Assembly (NCBI RefSeq): GCF_004216555.1 | Contig: NZ_SGWQ01000004.1 | Location: 434,001-498,000, forward strand | Source: Herbihabitans rhizosphaerae | Lineage (GTDB): Bacteria; Actinomycetota; Actinomycetes; Mycobacteriales; Pseudonocardiaceae | Direction of reading: 5' to 3' | DNA: 64,000 bases | Part shown: positions 8,179 to 17,794 of the stretch, one piece after another | Layout of the letters: every line of letters begins with the position of its first letter | Numbering within the stretch: the stretch's first letter is position 1 | Notes under the pieces: model-generated | Databases searched by the model: none | Told to the model about the DNA's origin: nothing | Seen by the model: only the letters and a program-made list of their open reading frames with translations | Program-made: the position numbers and the translations under genes

Positions 8179-8289
8179 GTGGCTTTCGTGGGTGGCCTGG
8201 TGAAGTTGCTCGGCTGCGTGTTGGAGTACCGCTCGGCGCGCTCTTGTGTTGCCGTGCGCGGCTACGCTGGTCTCAATGGGACGGAGACA

Positions 8290-11085
8290 GTGACCGAGGC
8301 CGACGGGCGCCGGCGGCTGCGCGTGCGGCTGCTCGGGCCGTTCGAGGTCCGCCTGGGCGGCGAGCCGATCGTGGTTTCCGGTCCGAAGCAACGGATCCTG
8401 CTCGCCGCGCTCGCCCTGTTCGCCGGGCGGGACGTTCCGGTGGACACCCTGGCCAGGGCCGTGTGGGGCGAACGGACACCCAGCCGCGCCAAGGCAAGCG
8501 TGCAGACCCACGTCATGCGGCTGCGCCAGCAGGTCGGCGACGGTGCGATCAGCACCGGCCGGGACGGCTACCGGCTCGCGGCCGACCCCGACGACGTCGA
8601 TGTCACCCGGTTCGCCGCGCTCCTGCGACGAGCCGCCGCCGAGGGTGACCCGGCGGTCGAGCGGGCGCTGCTCGGCGAGGCATTGGCGCTGTGGCAAGGG
8701 GAACCGCTGCAGTCCGTGCGGTCCGACGTGCTGCTCGACGAGCACGTGCCGCAGCTCGTCGAGAGTCACCTGGTCGCCGTCGAGCGCCGGGTGGACCTCG
8801 ATCTCGACCTGGGCGAGGTGGACGGCGTGGCCGGCGAGCTGACCGAGCTGCTCGTCCGGCACCCGCTGCGGGAACCGTTGTGGGAGCGGCTGATGCGAGT
8901 GCTCGCCGCGTCCGGTCGCACCGCCGAGGCGCTCGCCGTCTACGCCGACTGTCGCGAGCGGTTCGCCGACGAGCTGGGCGTCGATCCCGGCGAACGGTTG
9001 CGCGCGCTGCATCTGGAGCTGCTCAACGCCGTCCCGCCCGACGACGCCGGCGAGGCCGCCGAGCCGCCCGCCCTTGTGCCGCGCCAGCTTCCGCACGACA
9101 CAACGCGATTCACCGCTCGTGGCGCCGAACTCGCCGAACTGGACCGGCTGCTCGAACAGGCCCAGCCCGACGCGACGGCCATCGTGCTGATCGACGGCAC
9201 AGCCGGTGTCGGCAAGACCTCGCTGGCCGTGCACTGGGCACACCGGATCGCCGGCCGGTACCCCGACGGCCAGTTCTTCCTCGACATGCGCGGGCATTCC
9301 GGCGACGCGCCGGTGCCGCCCGAGGCGGCGCTGGACACGCTGCTGCGCGCGGCCGGCGTCCGGCCCGACCTGATCCCGTCCACAGTGGAGGGACGGTCGG
9401 CGATGCTGCGCACCCGGTTCGCGGGTACGCGCACGATCCTGATGCTGGACAACGTCGCCACCGCCGGCCAGGTGCGGCCGCTGTTCGGCGGGCCGGGGCA
9501 GCTCGTCGTGATCACGAGTCGCAATCAGTTGCGCGGGCTGGTCGCCCGGGACGGCGCGCGGCGGCTGTCGGTGCGCGAGTTCTCCGCCGCCGCCGCGGCC
9601 TGCCTGCTCGCCGCGTCGGCCGGTGACGACCGGATCGCCGACGAGCCGGACGCGGTCACCGAACTGGTCGCGCTGTGCGGACACCTGCCGCTGGCGATCG
9701 CGCTGGCCGCCGAGTACGTGTCACGCTTCCGGGACAACACGATCGCCGAACTGGTCGACGAACTGCGTGACGAGCGTTCCCGGCTGGACGTGCTGCGCGA
9801 CCCGCACGACGAGGGCACCGATCTGCGTGCCACGTTCTCCTTGTCCTACAACGCGTTGCGCCCCGAGGCGGCGCGGCTGTTCCGGCTGCTGGGTCTCGTG
9901 CCCGGCCCGCGGTTCGATCTGTTCACGGCGAGCGCGCTGGACGGCCGGCCGCGTACCCGGGCCGCGTTGGACGAACTGGTCGCCGCGCATCTGGTGAACC
10001 AGCCCGGCCGCGGTCGGTTCCAGCTCCACGATCTGTTGCGGGCCTACGCCTCCGGGCTCGCCGAGGATCTCGATCCGACCGAGCGCCGAGCCGCGATCGA
10101 ACGGCTGGCCGAGCGGTACGTGCTGCTGGCCGGGCGGGCGCGGTCGGTGCTCTCCCGGCCGCCGAGGCTGCGCGAGGTGGTGGACATCGACCGGGAGTTG
10201 GACGGCGTGCCCGAATTCGACGGTCACGGCGACGCGTTGCGCTGGATCGAGCGGGACCGGGACAACCTCGTCGGCACGGTCGGCCTCGCCGCCGCACACG
10301 GGCTGGACGACCTGGCGTGGCGGCTCGCGTGGCTGCTGTCCGGCGCGTGGCTGATCCTGCACAACGTCCAGGAATGGGTGAGTACGGCGCGGATCGGCTT
10401 GGCGTGCGCCGAGCGGCTCGGCGATGGGGACGCCATCTTCCTCTCGCTGAACAACCTCGCCATGGCGCACACCGAGGCGGCCGACTGGGGTGAGGTGCGC
10501 GCGTGTTTCGAGCGGGCGCTGGCCAACCGCCGGGCGCGCGGTGACCGTGAGGGCGAGGCACAGGTGCTCAGCAACATGGGTGCCGAACCGTTCCGGCACG
10601 GCGATTTCGAGGGTGCCGTGCGCATGTACGAGCAGGCGCTCGCCGCGTTGCCGGAGGGCGGCGGCGGGCTGTTTCGCGCGTACGTGTTGCTGAACCTGTG
10701 CGGGAGTTGCGCGGAGGCCGGGCGGGCGCGTGCGGCGCTGTCCTACGGGCTGCGCGCGCTGCCGCTGTTCCGCGAGGCGTCGGAACGCTCCTACGAGGCG
10801 ATCTGCCTGTCCAATCTCGCCGATGCCTGCGTCGCGCTCGGCGACTACGACGAGGCGATGGTCTACTCGGACCGATCGCTGGAGTACTTCAGGGAACTCG
10901 GGCGCGGCCGCCAGATCGGCCACGCGCTCGTCGTCCGAGGTCGCATCCTGCACGCCAAGGGCCAGTCCGACGCGGCGAGCGAGGCATGGCGAGAGGCACG
11001 CGAACTCCTGCGTCCACTGGATGATCGACGACTTCCCGAACTCGACGCGCTGCTCGGCGATCAGGGCAGCGGCGTGGGAACGTAG
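8290..11085 (+). CDS. AfsR/SARP-type regulator: BTAD, NB-ARC and TPR
   Basis: 931 residues from the GTG at 8290, which has GGGACGGAG upstream; the frame is open further 5' but there runs through the repeat element. Order: OmpR-like winged helix (about 10-100, LRVRLLGPFEVRLGG to the QTHVMRLRQQVG region), BTAD (about 105-250), NB-ARC STAND ATPase with Walker A DGTAGVGKTSLAVHW near residue 300 and an LPLAIALAAEY block, then TPR-like repeats to the end. This is the AfsR architecture, a transcription activator often tied to secondary metabolism. No biosynthetic cluster is next to it, so its targets are probably elsewhere. Its last codons overlap the relic of the mutT1 3' end. Confidence 0.88.
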   Translation: MTEADGRRRLRVRLLGPFEVRLGGEPIVVSGPKQRILLAALALFAGRDVPVDTLARAVWGERTPSRAKASVQTHVMRLRQQVGDGAISTGRDGYRLAADPDDVDVTRFAALLRRAAAEGDPAVERALLGEALALWQGEPLQSVRSDVLLDEHVPQLVESHLVAVERRVDLDLDLGEVDGVAGELTELLVRHPLREPLWERLMRVLAASGRTAEALAVYADCRERFADELGVDPGERLRALHLELLNAVPPDDAGEAAEPPALVPRQLPHDTTRFTARGAELAELDRLLEQAQPDATAIVLIDGTAGVGKTSLAVHWAHRIAGRYPDGQFFLDMRGHSGDAPVPPEAALDTLLRAAGVRPDLIPSTVEGRSAMLRTRFAGTRTILMLDNVATAGQVRPLFGGPGQLVVITSRNQLRGLVARDGARRLSVREFSAAAAACLLAASAGDDRIADEPDAVTELVALCGHLPLAIALAAEYVSRFRDNTIAELVDELRDERSRLDVLRDPHDEGTDLRATFSLSYNALRPEAARLFRLLGLVPGPRFDLFTASALDGRPRTRAALDELVAAHLVNQPGRGRFQLHDLLRAYASGLAEDLDPTERRAAIERLAERYVLLAGRARSVLSRPPRLREVVDIDRELDGVPEFDGHGDALRWIERDRDNLVGTVGLAAAHGLDDLAWRLAWLLSGAWLILHNVQEWVSTARIGLACAERLGDGDAIFLSLNNLAMAHTEAADWGEVRACFERALANRRARGDREGEAQVLSNMGAEPFRHGDFEGAVRMYEQALAALPEGGGGLFRAYVLLNLCGSCAEAGRARAALSYGLRALPLFREASERSYEAICLSNLADACVALGDYDEAMVYSDRSLEYFRELGRGRQIGHALVVRGRILHAKGQSDAASEAWREARELLRPLDDRRLPELDALLGDQGSGVGT

Positions 11086-11146
11086 TCCGCCGCGGCCAGC
11101 ACCGGGCCGTCCACTGTGGACTCGAAGGAGAGTGCCCAGGTGCTCG
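11061..11146 (-). pseudogene. Relic of the mutT1 3' end
   Basis: The minus strand encodes the last 27 codons of a MutT1-like protein (STWALSFESTVDGP at the start, TPLP then TGA at the end), differing from the intact gene at 12790 in three residues. Most base differences are at synonymous positions, so this copy diverged under protein-level selection before being cut off. No upstream mutT1 sequence is present; the homology stops near 11146. The 3' end of the AfsR-type gene overlaps it exactly as the aldo/keto reductase gene overlaps the intact mutT1, giving both proteins similar ends (GSGVGT and GNGVGR). Confidence 0.85.
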
Positions 11147-11153
11147 GGATCGG

Positions 11154-11810
11154 CTACACCAAGCCGAGTTCGCGTGCTCGCACACCGGCTTGGAAGCGTG
11201 ACTCGGCGCCCAGCGCGGACATCAGCTCGGCCACCCGGCGCCGGTAGGTGCGCACGCCGAGGTCGAGTGTCCTGGCGGCGGTCTCGTCCTTGACTCCGCG
11301 GCTGAGAAGGTCCAGCACCGCGGGCGCGAGCTGGCGGATCTCGGAGACCCTCGCGTCGTAAACGGCGAGATCGGTCGCCGACCGCCAGGCCGTCTCGAAC
11401 AGCGACATCACTCCCTCGACGGTCTCGGGCTGGGTGATGACGCTGTAACTGCGCTGACCGGCGTTGAGGTTGCCGGCCAGGATCACGAGACGGCCGTCCA
11501 TGATGATCGTCTCGTTGAGCTCGTCGGTGGTGATGCGAATCTGTGCCCCGAACCGGTCGCGCCTGTCCGCGAGTTCCCGCGCCGACACCGAGTCGAGCAG
11601 CACGCCGGACCGATAGATCTTGCGGACGCGCATGTCGCCGCACCGCCGTGCCACAGCTGCCGTGTGTTCGTCGGACCGGTGGTCGGTCACCCAGGTCGCG
11701 AGGTCGTTGGCGGCACACGCGAGGTCGGTCACGGTCGTGAACATGTGCCCGACTCGCTGGAACAGCTCCTGTTCACCGTGCACGACGGTCACCATGTCGT
11801 TCGTCCGCAT
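11154..11810 (-). CDS. LuxR-type HTH regulator without receiver
   Basis: About 218 residues. The C-terminal 60 residues form a GerE/LuxR-like helix-turn-helix (LLSRGVKDETAARTLDLGVRTYRRRVAELMSALGA). The N-terminal part resembles helical, PLD-like sensor regions of orphan LuxR proteins (ARRCGDMRVRKIY, RITTDELNETIIMDG, LVILAGNLN) and carries no phosphoacceptor motif. I chose the ATG at 11810; an in-frame ATG lies at 11795 and no clear ribosome-binding site decides between them. It is divergent from an aldo/keto reductase gene that it may control. Both lie inside the segment bounded by the two mutT1 ends. Confidence 0.75.
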   Translation of the reverse strand: MRTNDMVTVVHGEQELFQRVGHMFTTVTDLACAANDLATWVTDHRSDEHTAAVARRCGDMRVRKIYRSGVLLDSVSARELADRRDRFGAQIRITTDELNETIIMDGRLVILAGNLNAGQRSYSVITQPETVEGVMSLFETAWRSATDLAVYDARVSEIRQLAPAVLDLLSRGVKDETAARTLDLGVRTYRRRVAELMSALGAESRFQAGVRARELGLV

Positions 11811-11905
11811 ACCATCGATTCTGCCCGTGCCGGAACGGCGGTGCCCAGTTCGGCAGGTTGTTGCCAATCCCGGACGGCGGGCCGTCGCGACGCGATTCTG
11901 GTGGC

Positions 11906-12814
11906 ATGACGAATATCCAGAACGCGGGCACCTGGCAACTCGGCGATCGCACCATCAACCGGATCGGCCTCGGCGCGATGCGGTTGACCGGCATGCCCTG
12001 GGACGAGAAACCCAAGAGCCGCGAGGACGCGATCGCCGTGCTGCTCCGCGCCATCGAACTCGGTGTGAACCACATCGACACCGCGTCCTTCTACTTCACG
12101 CCTACTCGATCCGCGAACGAGTTGATCAGCACGGCGCTACAGCCCTACCCCGACGAGTTGGTGCTCACCACGAAGGTCGGCGCTGGCCGTTCCCGCGACG
12201 GCGAATTCGAATACGCGCGGCCCGACCAACTTCGTGGTCAGGTCGAGGAGAACATCCGCCAACTCGGCCTGGACCACCTCGACGTCGTGAACCTGCGCTG
12301 GGGAGCCGGAATGGGCAAGGAGCCCGGGTCGGTGGCCGAGCACTTCGGCGCGCTCGCGGACCTGCGCGACGCGGGCCTGATCCGCCACCTCGGCATCTCC
12401 AACATCGTGGCCGAACAGCTCACCGAGGCCATGGCGATCGCACCGGTGGTCTGCGTGCAGAACCGGTACGGCCTGACCAATCGGCAGGACGACGACCTGG
12501 TCGACCTGTGCGCCGAGCACGGCATCGCGTTCGTGCCCTTCTTCGCCGTCGCGACCTCGGTTCCCGGTGTCCCGCACGGAGGCCAGGACACCACGGGCCG
12601 GGCCGAGGTCGCCAAGGTCGCCGAGGCGCACAACGCCACCCCGGCACAGATCCGGCTCGCCTGGACCCTGCACCGCGGCCGGCACGTACTCGCCATCCCC
12701 GGCACCGGCGATCCCGCACACCTGGAGGAGAACATCGCGGCCGGCGATCTCCGGCTGAGCAGCGACGAGTTGGCTCTACTCGACGGTATTCACGGCAATG
12801 GAGTTGGCAGGTAG
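11906..12814 (+). CDS. Aldo/keto reductase
   Basis: 302 residues from ATG 11906. TIM-barrel AKR features: NRIGLGAMRLTG, the D-x-A-x-x-Y segment HIDTASFY (Asp and catalytic Tyr), LTTKVG (Lys) and the cofactor-binding end LAIPGTGDPAHLEEN. The His that normally completes the tetrad is replaced by Arg in DVVNLRWG, a substitution seen in one actinobacterial AKR subgroup. NADPH-dependent carbonyl reduction is expected; substrate unknown. It is convergent with mutT1 and overlaps its end by 25 bp. Confidence 0.9.
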   Translation: MTNIQNAGTWQLGDRTINRIGLGAMRLTGMPWDEKPKSREDAIAVLLRAIELGVNHIDTASFYFTPTRSANELISTALQPYPDELVLTTKVGAGRSRDGEFEYARPDQLRGQVEENIRQLGLDHLDVVNLRWGAGMGKEPGSVAEHFGALADLRDAGLIRHLGISNIVAEQLTEAMAIAPVVCVQNRYGLTNRQDDDLVDLCAEHGIAFVPFFAVATSVPGVPHGGQDTTGRAEVAKVAEAHNATPAQIRLAWTLHRGRHVLAIPGTGDPAHLEENIAAGDLRLSSDELALLDGIHGNGVGR

Positions 12815-13692
12815 TCGGCGGCGGCCAGTCGCGGTCCGTCCACTGTGGACTCGAAGGAGAGCACCCAGGTGCTCGCCTTCTTCGACGGTATGTCGTGCAT
12901 CCGGATTCCGGCCCGCACGGCGAGGCGGTTGACCAGGTCCGGGATCGCGCCGCCCTGGCTGCACACCACCGGCGTACCGCCGCGCCCGACGATCTCCAGA
13001 AAGCAGTCGACCGCGGTCCGCTCGTCGTGCCAGTAGCCCTCTTCGGACATCAGCCGCTCGTCGGTCACCGGAACGCCGAGCGCGTCGGCCACTGGCTGGA
13101 CGGTCTGCACGCACCGCACCCTCGGCGCGGAGAACACCCGGTCGGCGCCGAACAGCGGCAGCATGCCCGCCAGTGCCCGCGCCTGCTCGTGGCCGACAGA
13201 GGTGAGCGGCCGCAACGAGTCGTCGTCCGTCCACTCGGAACGGCGACCCGCCTTGGCGTGCCGCACCAGCAGCACGATCGCCAACTCGGCCGGCAGCGCG
13301 CCGAACGCCTGCAACATCGACTCGTCGTGCGGGTAGCCGACCAGCCGCACCGCGTCGGCCGGCGACAGCCAGCGCAGCTCGTCCACTTCGTCGTTCGGCG
13401 CGAACTCGCCACCCGTGGCGTGCGCGGCGAAGTAGTCCACGGTCTTCGGGCCTGGCCGCGGCCGGGTCACGCTGTACTCGGCGCGGCCGAGCGACCGGCC
13501 GAGCACGACGTCGAAACCGGTCTCCTCGGCCACCTCGCGCACCGCGGCGGCGGGCACCGTCTCACCGTCGTCCAGCTTGCCCTTGGGCAGCGACCAGTCG
13601 TCGTACCGGGGCCGGTGCACCACGGCCACCTCCGGCTCGTCGCCGGCCATCCGCCACACCACCGCACCCGCGGCCCGGACCACGTCCGTCAT
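12790..13692 (-). CDS. mutT1: Nudix hydrolase with histidine phosphatase domain
   Basis: 300 residues. The N-terminal Nudix domain has the box GETVPAAAVREVAEETGF around residues 43-60; the C-terminal half is a histidine-phosphatase domain with LLVRHAKAGRRSEW. This two-domain form is mycobacterial MutT1, which hydrolyses 8-oxo-(d)GTP and diadenosine polyphosphates to sanitise the nucleotide pool. It ends 2 bp before ppk's start side context changes: ppk lies directly upstream in the same direction, ending at 13695, so the two are co-transcribed. The ATG start is 13692. In mycobacteria the same neighbours (hupB, mutT1, ppk) occur. Confidence 0.95.
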   Translation of the reverse strand: MTDVVRAAGAVVWRMAGDEPEVAVVHRPRYDDWSLPKGKLDDGETVPAAAVREVAEETGFDVVLGRSLGRAEYSVTRPRPGPKTVDYFAAHATGGEFAPNDEVDELRWLSPADAVRLVGYPHDESMLQAFGALPAELAIVLLVRHAKAGRRSEWTDDDSLRPLTSVGHEQARALAGMLPLFGADRVFSAPRVRCVQTVQPVADALGVPVTDERLMSEEGYWHDERTAVDCFLEIVGRGGTPVVCSQGGAIPDLVNRLAVRAGIRMHDIPSKKASTWVLSFESTVDGPRLAAADYLPTPLP

Positions 13693-13694
13693 GG

Positions 13695-15902
13695 TCACCC
13701 CTGGGCACGGTGCTTGGCGAGCAACTCCGCTTGGTGGTCTCTGACCGTCGAACCCCGAGCCGGGGAGGCCTCCCACTCGCCGTTGGCGCCGAGCACCCAG
13801 CACCGGGTGGTCGGATCGAGCGCGGAGTCGAACATCGTGTCGAGCTGGGCGGTCAGCGCCGGATCGGTCACCCGCACCTGCACCTCGACCCGCCGGTCCA
13901 GGTTGCGGTGCATCATGTCGGCGCTGCCGATCCAGTGCTCGCCGCAGCCGGCGAAGTGGAACACCCGCGAGTGCTCGAGGAACCGCCCGAGGATCGAGCG
14001 CACCGTGATGTTGTCCGACAGTCCGGCGATTCCCGGTTTCAGCGCGCAGATCCCGCGCACCACGATGTCGACCGGGACGCCCGCCTGCGACGCCCGGTAC
14101 AGCGCGTCGATCACCTGCTCGTCCACCAGCGAGTTGACCTTGATCCGCACGCCGGCCTGCCGGCCGAGCCGCGCGTGCTCGATCTCGTCCTGGATCCGCT
14201 CGACGATGCCGCGGCGCACGCCGTACGGCGCGACCAGCAGGCTGCGGTAGGTGTCCTGCCGCGCGTACCCGGTGAGCACGTTGAACAGGTCGGTCAGGTC
14301 CGCGCCGATCGCCGGCTCGGCGGTGAGCAGGCCGATGTCCTCGTACAGCCGCGCGGTCTTCGGGTTGTAGTTGCCGGTGCCGATGTGGCAGTAGCGCCGG
14401 ATGTTCGACCCTTCCTGGCGCACCACGAGCGCGGTCTTGCAGTGCGTCTTGAGACCGACCAACCCGTACACCACGTGCACGCCGGCCTTCTCCAGCGCGC
14501 GTGCCCACTTGATGTTGGCCTGCTCGTCGAACCGCGCCTTGATCTCCACCAGCGCCACGACCTGCTTGCCCGCCTCGGCCGCGTCGATCAGCGCGTCCAC
14601 GATCGGCGAGTCGCCGGAGGTGCGGTACAGCGTCTGCTTGATCGCCAGCACCTTCGGGTCGATCGCCGCCTGCTCGATGAACCGCTGCACGCTCGTGGAG
14701 AACGAGTCGTACGGGTGGTGCACCAGCACGTCACCCTCGCGCAGCGCGGCGAACACGCTCTTGGGCGTCTCGCGCTCGCCGAACGCCGGGTGGGTGGCCG
14801 GCACCAGCGGCGAGTCCTTGAGTTCCTTGCGGTCCACGCCGTAGAGCTGCCACAGGCAGGACAGGTCGAGCAGCCCGTGCACGTTCACCACGTCGTGCGG
14901 GTCGACCTCCAGCTCGCGCAGCAGCAGCTCCAGCATGTGCTCGCTCGTGTCGGCGGCGACCTCCAGCCGCACCGGCGGGCCGAACCGCCGCTGGGCCAGT
15001 TCGCGCTCCAGCGCCTGCAGGAGGTCCTCGTCCCGGTCCTCCTCGACCTCGAAGTCCGCGTTGCGGGTGACCCGGAACGCGTGCACCTCGGTGACCTCCA
15101 TACCGGTGAACAGCTCGCCGAGATGCGCGGCGATCAGCTCCTCCAGCGGCAGGAACACGGTGTCGTCGGCGCCGTTCACCGACACCAGGCGCGGCACGTT
15201 GTTGGGCACCTTGACCCGGGCGAACCGCTCGGTGCCGCCCTCCGGGTCGCGCACGGTGACCGCGAGGTTGAGCGACAGGCCGGAGATGTACGGGAACGGG
15301 TGCGCCGGGTCCACCGCGAGTGGCGTGAGCACCGGGAAGACCTGGTCGGAGAAGTAGTTGGACAGCCGCAGCTTCTCGTTGTCCTGCAGGTCCGACCAGC
15401 TCACGATCGTGATGCCGTGCTTGGCCAGCTCCGGCCGAATCCGCTCGTGGAACGCGGCCGCGTGCTGCTCGACCAGCTCCTGGTTGCGCTTGGAGATGTA
15501 GGCCAACTGCTCGCGCGGGGTGAGCCCGTCGGCGCTGCGGACCGACAGGCCGGTCTCGTCGCGGCGCTTCAGTCCGGCGACGCGGACCATGTAGAACTCG
15601 TCCAGATTGGACGCGAAGATCGCCAGGAACTTGGCGCGTTCGAGTAGCGGCTGGGAGGCGTCCTCGGCGAGCGCGAGCACGCGCGCGTTGAAATCGAGCC
15701 AGGACAGCTCGCGGTTCAGGTACCGGTCGTCGGGCAGATCGGTGGCCGCCACCGGCGTCACGGCCGGCGGCGCGGACGGCACGCCACGCTGCTCAGGCGG
15801 CACATCGGCGGGCGGCGGACTGGCCGGCGCGGCGGCAGCCGGCTCGGCCGTGCCGACGCTGGTCTGCCGACCGTCGTTGTTGTTGGTGGTACCCACGGGC
15901 AC
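13695..15902 (-). CDS. ppk: Polyphosphate kinase 1
   Basis: 735 residues from the GTG at 15902, chosen because GGGAG lies 5 nt upstream; a second GTG at 15896 is also possible. The first 55 residues are a low-complexity Ala/Pro-rich lead. The N domain then starts [18 protein letters not shown]; the catalytic core has [14 protein letters not shown] and the autophosphorylated His in [15 protein letters not shown]. It makes inorganic polyphosphate from ATP reversibly. mutT1 follows 2 bp downstream. Confidence 0.96.
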   Translation of the reverse strand: MPVGTTNNNDGRQTSVGTAEPAAAAPASPPPADVPPEQRGVPSAPPAVTPVAATDLPDDRYLNRELSWLDFNARVLALAEDASQPLLERAKFLAIFASNLDEFYMVRVAGLKRRDETGLSVRSADGLTPREQLAYISKRNQELVEQHAAAFHERIRPELAKHGITIVSWSDLQDNEKLRLSNYFSDQVFPVLTPLAVDPAHPFPYISGLSLNLAVTVRDPEGGTERFARVKVPNNVPRLVSVNGADDTVFLPLEELIAAHLGELFTGMEVTEVHAFRVTRNADFEVEEDRDEDLLQALERELAQRRFGPPVRLEVAADTSEHMLELLLRELEVDPHDVVNVHGLLDLSCLWQLYGVDRKELKDSPLVPATHPAFGERETPKSVFAALREGDVLVHHPYDSFSTSVQRFIEQAAIDPKVLAIKQTLYRTSGDSPIVDALIDAAEAGKQVVALVEIKARFDEQANIKWARALEKAGVHVVYGLVGLKTHCKTALVVRQEGSNIRRYCHIGTGNYNPKTARLYEDIGLLTAEPAIGADLTDLFNVLTGYARQDTYRSLLVAPYGVRRGIVERIQDEIEHARLGRQAGVRIKVNSLVDEQVIDALYRASQAGVPVDIVVRGICALKPGIAGLSDNITVRSILGRFLEHSRVFHFAGCGEHWIGSADMMHRNLDRRVEVQVRVTDPALTAQLDTMFDSALDPTTRCWVLGANGEWEASPARGSTVRDHQAELLAKHRAQG

Positions 15903-16043
15903 ATTGTCTCCCACGAAGCCGAGTTCGCCACATGGCGACGCCCAGGCGTTGGGGTGAATTCCACTGGATGGTCGGTGTCCCAAGCTGAAACCAGCCTGAA
16001 GCGATGTTTGTCTGGACCAATACGCGGTGAGACGCTGATCACC

Positions 16044-17630
16044 ATGAAACCGTTTCGGGCGGCCATGGTCGCCGCATTCGTGGGCTTCGTCGGGCTCGGC
16101 GGAGTGGGGACGGCCGGTGCCGTCCAGAATCCGGCGCCGCCACCCGCGCCGGCTCCGGCCGAGGACAAGGCGCCGCCGCCGGCATCGGCCAACGTGCGCA
16201 TGGTGCACCAGGTGCCGAACACCGTCGGCGGGCTGTCGTTCAACTTCACCACCGTGGGTGGGCGCGACGTCATGCTGCTGTCCGGCGAGACCGGACTCAA
16301 GAGCTTCGACGTGTCCACTCCGGACAAACCGGTGGAACTCGATCACGTCACCAACCAGGAGCTGGCCCTGCCCGGCGACAAGCCGACGGCGGACAATTTC
16401 TGGGAGAACGAGGACGTCGAGATCGACCACAAGCGCAAGCTCGTCTTCATGGCGCGCGAACGCAACGCGCTCGGTGTCCCGCCCGGCCCGAACCGTCCGA
16501 CCGGCGTGTACATCCTGTCCTTCGCGGATCCGGCGAATCTCAAGGTGATCAGCTGGGCGCCGATGGGCACCGGTCACACGACCAGTTGCGTCAACGACTG
16601 CCGGTACCTGTGGACGGCCGGATCGGACGGCGGGCCGGTTCCTCCGGACATCTACCAGCAGACCGGCAAGATCTTCGTCACCGACATCCGCGACCCCGCG
16701 CACCCGGTGACCTCGGACGTGTACGTCGACACGAACCGCAACCAGGGCCAGCCGCACATGACCCACGACGTCCAGGTGGACGCGCAGGGCGTGGCGTGGG
16801 TGGCCGGCACCGGCGGTACTCGCGGCTACTGGACCGACGGCCTGCGCTGGGATCCGGTCCAGCACCGCCTCCGCTTCGCCACCGCGACGCACCCGGTGCC
16901 GTTCGCCGGCGGCGCGTCGCCGAAGCCGGACATGCCGACCGCGTTCAGCCACAACTCGTTCCGCCCGGTCGGCTCGACGCTGCACGACGGGCCGATCCCG
17001 TCGCGGCAGACGCCGCCGGGCAGTCTCGTGCTGGCCACCGAGGAGGCGTTCTCCCAGACCTGCCAGGACAAGGGCCGGCTGGTGATCTCCTCGCTGCGCG
17101 GCTCTCATGACGGTGACTCGTGGCGGGCCACGCCGGAGCAGCCGTACTACATGGACACCGTGGGGATCTGGTCGCCGCACGATCAGGACGGGACTGGTCC
17201 GATTCCGAAGAACGCGTGCTCGGCGCACTATTTCGACGTGAAGGATCGGGTTGTGGTGCAGTCGTACTACATGCAGGGGACTCGGTTCATCGACGTCTCC
17301 GATCCGCGCAATCCTCGGCAGATCGCGTACTGGCGGCCGGAGGGGGCGCAGTCGTTCACGCCGAAGTGGTACAAGGGGTTCGCGTTCGTGGCGGACTGGA
17401 CGCATGGGATGCAGATTTTGCAGCTGACGCCTGGGGCTTCGACGGCGATGGCTGCTCAGGAGGAGGTCGTGCTTCGGTTGTCGCCTGGGCAGGCTAAGCC
17501 GGTGGTGGCGGCTCGGGATGGTGATCGGCCGCGGGTGCCGGTGCGGCCGGTGGTGCCGGATCCGGTTTGGGGGATGGCTTGTCCTATGGCGGGTCGGCCT
17601 TGCGAGCCGGGTTCTCTTTCGTGCTGTTAG
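16044..17630 (+). CDS. Exported LVIVD-repeat beta-propeller protein
   Basis: 528 residues from ATG 16044. It begins with a signal peptide (basic KPFR, hydrophobic [21 protein letters not shown]) and a Pro/Ala-rich spacer. The body carries repeated segments of LVIVD type ([53 protein letters not shown]), predicting a secreted or surface beta-propeller of unknown ligand. The C-terminus has four cysteines, including CC at the very end. The last 400 bases use more T- and G-ending codons than the rest of the gene, approaching the style of the 13E12 gene that follows. Confidence 0.82.
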   Translation: MKPFRAAMVAAFVGFVGLGGVGTAGAVQNPAPPPAPAPAEDKAPPPASANVRMVHQVPNTVGGLSFNFTTVGGRDVMLLSGETGLKSFDVSTPDKPVELDHVTNQELALPGDKPTADNFWENEDVEIDHKRKLVFMARERNALGVPPGPNRPTGVYILSFADPANLKVISWAPMGTGHTTSCVNDCRYLWTAGSDGGPVPPDIYQQTGKIFVTDIRDPAHPVTSDVYVDTNRNQGQPHMTHDVQVDAQGVAWVAGTGGTRGYWTDGLRWDPVQHRLRFATATHPVPFAGGASPKPDMPTAFSHNSFRPVGSTLHDGPIPSRQTPPGSLVLATEEAFSQTCQDKGRLVISSLRGSHDGDSWRATPEQPYYMDTVGIWSPHDQDGTGPIPKNACSAHYFDVKDRVVVQSYYMQGTRFIDVSDPRNPRQIAYWRPEGAQSFTPKWYKGFAFVADWTHGMQILQLTPGASTAMAAQEEVVLRLSPGQAKPVVAARDGDRPRVPVRPVVPDPVWGMACPMAGRPCEPGSLSCC

Positions 17631-17794
17631 TGCACTTTGTGCGTTTTGGCTGCCGCGGCGGTCGCCGGTTGGTGTGACACAGTGCGCGGGTGTTCCGGCG
17701 ACCGCCTTGCCAACGGGATTTGGGCACGCCTTTTGCTTTGTGGGTCACCTTAATGGGTGACGTTTTTGGGGCTGGGCGGCGGTAGGATTGTGGT

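Noticed and set aside
8074-8289. Longer N-terminus of the AfsR-type regulator
   Set aside because: This part runs through the repeat element, lacks similarity to the family start, and the GTG at 8290 has a ribosome-binding site just before the conserved domain.
7156-9684. Long minus-strand frame opposite the HU gene and the AfsR-type gene
   Set aside because: Crosses two real genes and the repeat element; composition is that of a shadow frame, no conserved domain.
8290-12814. Secondary-metabolite biosynthetic cluster around the AfsR-type regulator
   Set aside because: No synthase, synthetase or tailoring set is adjacent; only a LuxR gene and an aldo/keto reductase.
15903-17405. N-terminal extension of ppk by about 500 residues on the minus strand
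   Set aside because: The extension lies opposite the LVIVD gene, and ppk has a good ribosome-binding site and a normal length from 15902.
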